DNA of 64,000 bases, taken from Rutpela maculata (lineage: Eukaryota; Arthropoda; Insecta; Coleoptera; Cerambycidae). The notes under the pieces were generated by a model that was not told the origin of the DNA, searched no databases, and saw only the letters and a list, made by a program, of their open reading frames with translations. The position numbers and the translations under genes are program-made. Position 1 is the stretch's first letter. Every line of letters begins with the position of its first letter. This document shows positions 56,470-64,000 of the stretch, piece after piece. The stretch lies in the NCBI GenBank assembly GCA_936432065.2, contig OW386285.2:137111235-137175234 (forward strand), in the 5' to 3' direction.

Positions 56470-56765
56470 TTGAAGTTGAATATTATTGTGGGTATCTTGA
56501 ATCATCGGCTTTATGTATACACTTTTTAAGTTGTTATTTTAATCATAATATATCCAAATCTTTTTGATTTTCTTCTCCGTGTGTATATTTTCAATTAACG
56601 CACACCGAGTTTAAAAATGAAGGGCTGCCAGAGTTGAATATTTTTGTAGAAATCTCGAGTCATCCACTTTATGTAATGACTTTTAGTTGTTTTTTAAACC
56701 ATAATATGTTCAGAGCTTTTATATTTTCTTCTCCAACTGTATATTATCGTTTCTCTAATATTGTC
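56470..56765. repeat. Diverged tandem duplication, unit about 160 bp
   Basis: 56465-56605 and 56632-56760 are direct copies with roughly 75% identity: GTTGAATATTNTTGT, then TCATC then CTTTATGTA, then ATAATATNTNCA, then TTTTCTTCTCCNNNTGTATAT. The ORF over the second copy is not kept in the first. Confidence 0.65.
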
Positions 56766-56852
56766 ATTGCATACGCTATGTTTGACGTGTTTATATGCTG
56801 GTATTTCTTTATTAATTTAACATGAAACAATAATTAAATTCAGTGCTTCACT

Positions 56853-57160
56853 ATGCGTCGATTACCCGCTGATATACTATTTCCAGACATGGGTAAGGGA
56901 AACTTTCCAATGACTATTTCGGCAGTTTAGTATAATAATGGTGCGTCCATTACCGTAATACAAACGGTACAATCGTGGATTTGTGAAGACGCCGGGTATA
57001 CATTAAATGATGCAAAGCTCAAGTACCTATCAAAGGTGCAATATTACCCCGTTATGATCGCGCAAGTTTTTAATTACATGGCATGTGTCGCCTAACTCCC
57101 ATCAACAGGAAAATAGGGATTTACAAGTGATATTCTTAGAGAAACAGCGCGCGGCGTTCT
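56853..57160 (+). pseudogene. Coding-like remnant of unknown family
   Basis: One forward frame reads like protein (RRLPADILFPDMGKGNFPMT, then ITVIQTVQSWICEDAGYTL, then KYLSKVQYYPVMIAQVF) but is interrupted by several stops. It lies just outside the right inverted arm. I do not recognise it. It may belong to the same broken gene as the exon-like segment at 57644-57964. Confidence 0.35.
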
Positions 57161-57643
57161 TTTCGTGCCGAATATTTAGACTCATATTTAATTATCTATT
57201 GTTAATTACGTGGTATTAATCTGCAATGTAACAGTTTGATTTAATGTTTCCAATTGGATGAGCAGTTATCTACAAAAAGAGATAAGAATTATTATAACTT
57301 TGTACTACCCTCCCATGCCGACTCTGCATTTTACGTAAATGTTATCCAAAATACGGGCTCTGATGATTACCTATCTAAATATTAAATAATATACTCGTAA
57401 CATTGCAAGTTCATATAATTTGCATTTATTTTTATCCTGTTCCACCGCATTAATAAAACTGTAACTGTTATATGTTATAGTTATGGTTTGAATACATATT
57501 ATATCAAAATATGGTAATAGTGTCAAACTGGGTAGTCATCCTTCAGGCCATTGAAAAATTGTACTAATTTTTTTTTAATGCATAAAATCATCGTAGAAGA
57601 GTAATATTTTTTAAAATAAACTCTCCTAACACTAATATTCTTT

Positions 57644-57964
57644 GTGCCAAATTACAAAGCAATCCGTCAAATAGGAGGTGAGAAAAAAACATTTAGGGGT
57701 AAATTTTTTTTTTTTTTCACCCCATGCAGAGTCTACGAGCTTAAAACTTTGTACACAAGACAGTCAGCATACGAGACATCTTATGGAAGCCATTTTAGTT
57801 TGGCAGATGCGGGGACACTTTTTCCATTGCTACCCGCTCATATTCTTTACGTTTATTTGCGAAGTGGTTGGTATCAGTCCGGTAATTATATCACTATAGA
57901 TCCCACAGGATTAGGTTTTAGAAGATTTGCTTATATACTGTATGCCCAAATATGTTTTATATAA
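57644..57964 (+). pseudogene. Exon-like segments in the right inverted arm, unknown protein
   Basis: The frame shared with the left arm (LYTRQSAYETSYGSHFSL, then LLPAHIL) continues beyond the arm to a stop at 57964 with GNYITIDPTGLGFRRFAYIL. A GT-AG gap at 57678-57729 (donor GGAG|GTGAG; acceptor with a T-run, CACCCCATGCAG) joins the upstream piece in the same frame, so it may be a small intron. I cannot name the family and note it as possibly element-derived. Confidence 0.4.
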
Positions 57965-59350
57965 TTAAAAAAAAAAGTCAAATTTGGAGAATTGCATACA
58001 CTGATTATACAACTTAATAAAGATTAACATATAAATAATTTTAACACTCTTACGGTATTAATGTTATATCATCGTTTTCTTAAAACTTACAATTAATTTA
58101 GGTATATTCACAAGGAATATTGCAAATAGAAAAGACACTTAATAAATTATTACTGCGACAACCTACTAAGGAAATGCTTATTCTTAACAGCTAGCCAGCC
58201 GTTCGATAAACAGATAACAGACCGAGACATTTTAAATTAAATTTGTTAAGCAAATGCACTGGATCGGATAAGAATCTGAGCTCAGGACAAAGCGGGTTTA
58301 ATCTTAATCTTCATCACCTTCTACAAGTGGACAACTACAGCTGAGTAGCATTTGACCATTGGAATTGTTTGGACCCGCAGCTAACCTGATTAAATCACAC
58401 AGTGTGTTATCTATCTATGATTTGTTGAAATTACTAGAGCGTGTGGTTCCGAGCTACTGTATTATAGAGAATACGATAGTCGTAAAGGAGATACTATTGA
58501 TTTGACAAATCAAACACTTGGATGTGGTAATGGGAATTTACACGCAAGCAGTTTAATGAACTTTTCGTCGGTGCATTTAATCATTAGTTTATTCGGAACA
58601 ATTAACGCAATTCTACATGGCATTACTTACTTCCCTCGTTCTAATTGCTATTTTAATAATGGGGCCAGTAGACGGCCTTACGGTTCCCAATATGAAGTGT
58701 AAATATAGCTTTCTTGAAGTAAATGTTTTAACTTTTAAAATAGTATCCACAAACGCCTAAAAACTTGAATGTAGGCTCATTTAATTATCAGGTCATTTTG
58801 GTAAAAATTTTGAATTAATAATAGCTAACGAGCTCTTCTTTCTCCTAAAAAATCATCTGATTATTAATTAACTTGGGTTTTATAACAAGAGATCTGTGCT
58901 GACAACCTTAGCACTTTACGTGTAAGACATATTTGAAACAAAAAATAATTTAGATGAGCCTAACTTTCATTCAGTATACAAAAAAAATACAAAATATCTA
59001 CTGAAGATTATTGGTTTATTAATCATCTTCCCCAACAGAACTGTAACAGAATTAAAAACATTAACTGTCACATGGATCGTGAATTTATCTCATGCAAATC
59101 ACACACCTACAAATTTTAACTTTTATTTTGTATCGTTAACCAAAACCACTTATTTGCATTGTTTTGGTCCCAGCTACGTCTAACATAGTCATAAAAAAAA
59201 TTGGTTGGCTCTAAAAATTGTAATAACTGACCTAACTCACACATTATGGTATAATTTTAATAAAAAAAAGCAATTAATTACATCATGCGAAAAAGTATTT
59301 GCCATTTTGATATATATTTCAAATACATGTTACATACTGTATATTTAATT
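57965..59350. other. No assigned gene
   Basis: AT-rich DNA. The open frame at 58502-58702 (+) has no recognisable family. No RNA genes or repeat boundaries were seen. Confidence 0.3.
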
Positions 59351-59356
59351 AAAAAA

Positions 59357-61027
59357 TTAATTATTCTTAGCCCGTCTCTTATAAGTTACTTCTGCAGCAT
59401 CTCTTATACATGTCCAACAGTAGTCTGCCAACATCGCAGAAGTCCATTTGCCCTGATATCTTTTTCCATATTTTGAATATCCTGGTGGAATCTCTCTCCA
59501 TGCTCATCATTTACTGCACCACAGTTTTCTGGGAAGTAATCTAGGTGTGAATGTGTGAATGCTAGCATTTTAAAGGAATTCCAAGCAGCTTTTTCATTAC
59601 CTTCTAGAATGTTGTCAAATTCAGCATCTTTGAAAAAGTTCTTGATTTGAGAACCCACAAAAATTCCCTCTTTAATTTTCGCATTACTAAGTCTGGGAAA
59701 TTTTTGTTTTAAATAACTGAAAGCACGTCCTTCTTGGTCTATAACTTTTACCATAAGCCCCAGTTTTATGTGGAGTGGTGGCAGTATTACCTTTTGTGAA
59801 TCAACTAATAGAATGTTAGCAACATTTTTTTCTCCTGGTTCAAAACCCAGTCTTGGCGGCCAAATTTTTCTTTTGTAATGTTCTAATCGCGCTCGACTGT
59901 CCCACTCACAAAGAAAAAAGCAATATTTGGTATACCCTTGCTGCATACCAAGTAAGAGAGCCTATCACTTTTAAGTCTGCACAAATCTGCCACTTATACT
60001 TGTTATATTCTATAGTTTGTAGCAATTCATTCATGTTACTGTAATTTTCCTTCATGTGGACAGTATGGGCGATTGGAATTAATGGCAATTTATTTCCATT
60101 GTGGAGTAACACAACTTTTAGACTAAGTTTCGAGGCGTCAATAAAAAGTCTCCAGTCACTAGGATCATGGGGAATGTGTAAAGCACTCATTAAACCGTCA
60201 ATGTTCTTGCAGGCAACCAAGTCATTTTCCATTTTGAAAAAAGCTATAAGATCTTTTTGACGACTTCGATACATGGAAACTTTAACATTTTGTTGTAGTA
60301 AATTCCATTGTTGTAATCTCTTATAAGATCACTTAATTCGCGCTGATTAATTTTGTGTCGTTCACCACAGGACACTTCGGCAGAGAAATCGGGATCTTGT
60401 GATGTTGATAGCTGGACTAAGTCGTCATCTACATTATATATATTATACTTGCAATGCAATGTGTTCGTTAAGTGATATTTTTTTTTTCTGTACTGTATAC
60501 TATTTCTGACTTATCCTATATCATGTAATGTGATCGATTGGACAAATATTATTATTATTATTATTATTATCATTATTATCATCTGATTCTTCATCAGAAT
60601 CAAGGCTGTAATCTTGAGGTGGATTAGGAATAGGTAGTTCATTAGTATGGAGAACCGGGCGAATGGCAGATGGTAAATTGGGGTATTGTATTACCATCCT
60701 TTTTTTCTTGTTAATACCCTGTCTAATAGGAGGTATCACGCAAAAATAACAATCGGTAACATGATCTGTAGGTTCTCGCTAGATCATGGGCACAGCAAAA
60801 GCCATTGAACGTCCTCTTCCACTTAGCCAACTGCAAAGATTGTTCGCACAATTGCTGCAACATATATGAGGTGCCCATTTTTTGTCTTCATCTCCAATTG
60901 TACAACCAAAATACAACTGGTACGCCTTCTTAATTTTGGGAGTAAAATTACGTTTTTGATGCGCAAAAGTCAGTTCACCACAAATATAACAAAAGTTGTT
61001 AGGTATATTTACACAATCTCGTGGCAT
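59357..61027 (-). pseudogene. Broken copy of an arthropod-wide, probably transposon-derived gene
   Basis: The start is MPRDCVNIPNNFCYICGEL at 61027. Near the N-terminus lies a cysteine pattern (CYIC, HICCSNCANNLC) likely to bind zinc. A TAG stop at 60781-60779 stands where relatives have tryptophan before REP. The frame then continues (YPNLPSAIRPVLHT at about 60680, then an acidic and poly-Asn stretch coded by an ATT repeat at 60548-60582). Later come SRQKDLIAFFK, WRLFIDASKLSLKVVLLHNG, HMKENY, WQICADLKVIG, a CFFLCEWDSRA motif, LPPHIKLGLMVK, HSHLDYFPENCGAVNDEHGE and the C-terminus ending at 59357. Frameshifts at about 60430, 59930 and 59450 and a short internal deletion break it. As I recall, relatives are very numerous and unnamed. 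Multiplicity and conserved Asp residues (FIDASK, CADLKV) suggest a transposase, which is inference. Confidence 0.7.
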
Positions 61028-61601
61028 ATTTTCAAAATAGCACTATTTACTTTCGAAAATGAACGCTTATCATACACAAGGTACAAATACGACTACCTAA
61101 GAATGAATATTAGTTTTAGTGACAAATAAAGAGGTAGGTAGTTAGTATGTCTATTTTTCGTAGAATTCTAATTCTACCTGTTATTTGTGATAGGACCGCC
61201 CATAAACTAGGTTTATAAGGGGTCTACACACGATCCAGCGGCAGGGAGCGAGCCTTGTCGGCATGCTTTGAACTCATTCGTAAAAGTGAACTGGTTTTCT
61301 GGAATTCCAATTATCTTCAAAGCGTACAGACAATGTCGGGTCCCAGCAGCTGAATCGCCTGTAGACCTCTATACCTGCGTTACACTTTATTACTTGTATT
61401 GGGAAAACCAGCGCCAACTTGAACTTTCGCTTTTTATATTGTTATTTAGCATGACGATGTTACTAAGAATTTGCTATTTTTATTTTCAATACATGTAGGC
61501 TGTAGAATAGTGAATCGAGTGGATACACATTATAGAATTGTTTATAAAGAAATTATACCTACCTATTTTTGCAATGTCCTCTACAAAAATTGCATTTCAG
61601 T
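61028..61601. other. No assigned gene
   Basis: Upstream flank of the broken gene. No TIR or target duplication recognised. A region at 61200-61400 is GC-richer and could hold an old exon, but I do not recognise it. Confidence 0.3.
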
Positions 61602-61609
61602 GTACAAGG

Positions 61610-61717
61610 CAGGGATCGTAACCGAACCAAAACCGTAACCGAAAACCGCACCATAATTATGATTTTTTCTAACCGTAAACGAAAAGGGACCGAAATAAAT
61701 TTCGGTTTCGCTCCTTG
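61610..61717. mobile_element. 108-bp hAT-type MITE, exact 8-bp target duplication
   Basis: Tips CAGGGATCGTAACCGAACC and its imperfect complement (GGTTTCGCTCCTTG at the right) are flanked by GTACAAGG at 61602-61609 and 61718-61725. The inside repeats AACCGAAA/TTTCGGTT words. No coding capacity. Short size and an exact duplication suggest a recent insertion. Confidence 0.8.
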
Positions 61718-61725
61718 GTACAAGG

Positions 61726-62443
61726 CAGTCCAACTTTGAGACAAATGACAAACATTGTGACGCATTCGTTTTTTGCAGCCGCTGCGCTCGAGACATGGTA
61801 AGCCGTTCCATATGACAGTTTCTTTAAACCATAGCAGTACCTAAAATTCATTTGATAATGATTTCTAACTCCATGAAGTAGGTGATGGTGCTTGTTCTTT
61901 GTTGTAAAAAAGATCTCTGTTTACTTCATGCGAAGAGGTATAGGACGTATGTGGATCACACAAAAAGCGAGTAATTTTTTTTTCAGAAGTTTCAGATTTT
62001 CTGCAGAAATCGTTGCAGATGAAGGAAGCATTGTGAAAGGTAATGCTGCTTCCAGATGCGACGTCTAAGTAATAAAATAGGTTTTCTTATCCTTGGAAGC
62101 AAAATATGACGTGATGTCGCATCCGGTGTAAGCGTGGAAACCGCGAAATGTTTGAAATTTTTCTCTACCAAGGGCCTCTGCTGTGCACTAGTATATATAG
62201 GCGTTTTGTCCTTATGTCAGTTAACAGTCCCAACTCTCTCGTTTTGAAGTATGTATCAAAATACATATAAATAATACTTAGACATCGGTGTCTGAAGATT
62301 TCACCAATACATGTGTAGCACGATGATCGGCTATGGTTTTTTCCAGATTAAACGGCATGAGCTTCTTCTATGTAAAATTGCTTTTCTATAATCGATGTGC
62401 AATGACTTTTAGAAGCAACAATCTAGATGGCTGCGAATATGTT
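61726..62443. other. No assigned gene
   Basis: No recognised gene or repeat. Minus-strand open frames at 61581-61851 overlap the MITE and are accidental. Confidence 0.3.
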
Positions 62444-63274
62444 AAAATTATTTTTGTTCCAATTTAATTCATATAAAAAATATGAAAACGTCAATATTTC
62501 CAATAATACACCATACAGGGTGCTGTATCATTAAAATCACATTTTTCAAAATGACTCATTTGTTTTAAATATTATGGTATGGGCCACCCGGATATTCAGA
62601 AAGCTCTATTTAGTAGGGGTTAAACGGTACCAAAAGTTTCGTAATATGTAATCGTTACCGGCAGGAATGACAATTTTTCTTAAGAAATTTATTATTTATA
62701 TCTAACTTCAATCAAATTTTGATCAACCCTGTATATTTTTGTTAATATTTTATGATGTGCCACCCTCCGCAAGAGACAGAATGGGCCTCTGGCTCATTCT
62801 TCTTGCATATCATATCATGACAATTTTTCTTAAGAAATTTATGATTTATATCTAATTTCAATTAAATTTTGATCAACCCTGTATATTTTTGTTAATATTT
62901 TATGATATTCCACCCTCCGCAGGAGACAGAATGGGCCTCTGGCTCATTCTTGTTGCATATCATAAAATATTAACACAAATATACAGGATTGATCAAAATT
63001 TAATTGAAGTTAGATATAAATCATAAATTTCTTAAGAAAAATTGTCATTACTGCTGGTGACGATTACACATTACGGAACTTTTGGTACCGTTTAACCCCT
63101 ACTAAATAGAGCTTTCCGAATATCCGGGTGGCTCATATCATAATATTTAAAACAAATGAGTCATTTTGAAAAATGTGATTTTAATGAGTTTACAGCACCC
63201 TGTATGGTGTATTATTGGACATATTGACGTTTTCGTATTTTTTATATGAACTACATTGGAACAAAAATAATTTT
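62444..63274. mobile_element. 830-bp palindrome enclosing Tc1/mariner-like ends
   Basis: The whole interval is an inverted repeat, arms about 62444-62820 and 62960-63274. Within it, TA-CAGGGTGCTG (62514) and CAGCACCCTG-TA (63193-63204) look like Tc1/mariner tips at a TA site, but pairing continues outward to AAAATTATTTTTGTTCCAAT. The centre holds two direct copies of a 150-bp unit (GACAATTTTTCTTAAGAAAT and then CCACCCTCCGCAGGAGACAG) at 62668 and 62819. No coding capacity. Confidence 0.75.
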
Positions 63275-64000
63275 TCGTGCAACACTGTATAAATTGTTCA
63301 AAATAGTATAAATGTATCCAAAATGTGATCTTTATTTCAAAAATGTAAAAACATACAGGGTGGTCCATTTAGAAAAGTCTATTGGGGCCATTTCCGGTGA
63401 AACTGGAAGTGATAAATATGGCGGATACGTCTGAAAAAGTTGAAAATCTTACCTAATTTCACCATACAAAATTTCATCCCGATGTCTTTAAAAACAAGGA
63501 AGTTACAGGGGTGGCCCACTATTCTTTTACACCCGGTAGCAAAAGGATTCGCTTATATAAAATGTTATTTGCGTACAACCTGCTGCTGCGATTCATATAC
63601 TGATATATATTGCAAATTTATAAATACAATACAAGGCCACTGCATCGTAAAATTCAAATATTTCGATTGTTTCGAATTTTTATGTTAGGGGAGAGAAAAT
63701 TAAATTTGTTATCTATTTTTTGTTTTTGACTCGACTACCTATTTATTTTACCTACGATCGAAATTTGGATATACATATATACCTTTCAATACCCCGAAGC
63801 AAAACAACACCCTCAAAAGCCATCTATACCTTTGACAAAAATGGTCAGAATATTTTTATTCTAATTTAAACAGTTATGAAAAATAGCCGCTCCTAAGGGA
63901 TGAAATTTGGGATACTGCCGAAAAAATCGATTCTTATAGTATATCATAAAGTGTAGTTTCCTCTCAATGTTACCGTTTCCACTGTAGGTGAATAGTTCTG
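63275..64000. other. No assigned gene; possible mariner-type remnant
   Basis: TACAGGGTGGTCCATTTAG at 63353 and TACAGGGGTGGCCCACTATT at 63504 are Tc1/mariner-style tips in the same orientation, without partners in the window. The rest is AT-rich and unassigned. Confidence 0.35.

Larger units (their letters stand above)
53469..57846. repeat. 4.4-kb region bounded by about 470-bp inverted repeats
   Basis: The left arm (53469-53936) and right arm (57363-57846) are inverted copies, roughly 85-90% identical by eye. Shared words include GTATGAGCGGGTAGCAATG, ATAAGATGTCTCGTATRCTG, CTTCTACGATGATTTTATGC, and ATTAATGCGGTGGAACAGGA. Between them lie a gag fragment and other DNA. This could be one large TIR element or two copies of one repeat in opposite orientation; no target duplication was found. 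Confidence 0.7.

Noticed and set aside
61559..61851. Three overlapping minus-strand open frames
   Set aside because: They overlap a 108-bp MITE with an exact target duplication and have no protein-like features.
1..64000. CRISPR arrays, operons, phage or bacterial islands
   Set aside because: No regularly spaced direct repeats, no gene strings and no prokaryotic signals were seen; the content is eukaryotic transposons.

Overview
The window reads as repeat-rich, AT-rich nuclear DNA from an arthropod, most likely an insect. Several repeats have the style of insect transposons: a Helitron end, hAT and Tc1/mariner miniature elements, a 5S-headed SINE, and gene families common in beetle and hemipteran assemblies. 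I cannot name the species. I found no convincing intact host gene, operon, CRISPR array or bacterial-type signal. Almost every recognisable open frame belongs to a transposable element, and most are broken.

Layout. 0-5 kb: a 3' part of a non-LTR retrotransposon on the minus strand (endonuclease tail, reverse transcriptase), then a decayed second reverse transcriptase carrying an 11-bp minisatellite. 5.6-12.8 kb: a cluster of short elements (an inverted-repeat element, a GTAAC-repeat palindrome, family A and B repeats, a SINE with a 5S rRNA-like head, a Tc1/mariner-type MITE, a Helitron 3' end). 12.8-19.5 kb: mostly unassigned DNA plus a 1.28-kb fold-back made of repeated units. 19.5-26.9 kb: a hAT MITE with an 8-bp target duplication, a tRNA-headed SINE sharing its tail with the 5S-headed one, a solo LTR with heat-shock-element-like motifs inside a family A repeat, and an RTE remnant.

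26.9-30.4 kb holds the most informative object: a 3.5-kb element with long terminal inverted repeats and an exact 8-bp target duplication. It carries a broken copy of a protein family that I recall as usually annotated only as 'uncharacterized' in arthropods, and is itself interrupted by a 1.47-kb Tc1/mariner-type fold-back. The element structure argues that the family is a transposase. 31-36.6 kb: more inverted-repeat elements, a LINE 3' end, a putative solo LTR with internal tandem repeats, and a near-perfect fold-back.

37.5-45.9 kb is a nested stack: a hAT-type element (8-bp duplication) contains an RNase H-bearing LINE, which contains a 1.6-kb solo LTR (4-bp duplication). The right end of the stack is then included in a 2,022-bp direct tandem duplication whose copies look identical. 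46-47.5 kb: a second fold-back with repeat-built arms. 49.5-58 kb: hairpins, two tRNA-like SINE heads, a hAT MITE, and a 4.4-kb inverted-repeat region enclosing a Ty3/gypsy-type gag fragment. 59.3-61 kb: a second broken copy of an arthropod-wide 'uncharacterized' gene family. 61.6-63.3 kb: a 108-bp hAT MITE and a palindrome with Tc1/mariner-like ends. All boundaries were read by eye and may be off by a few bases, except where a target duplication fixes them.
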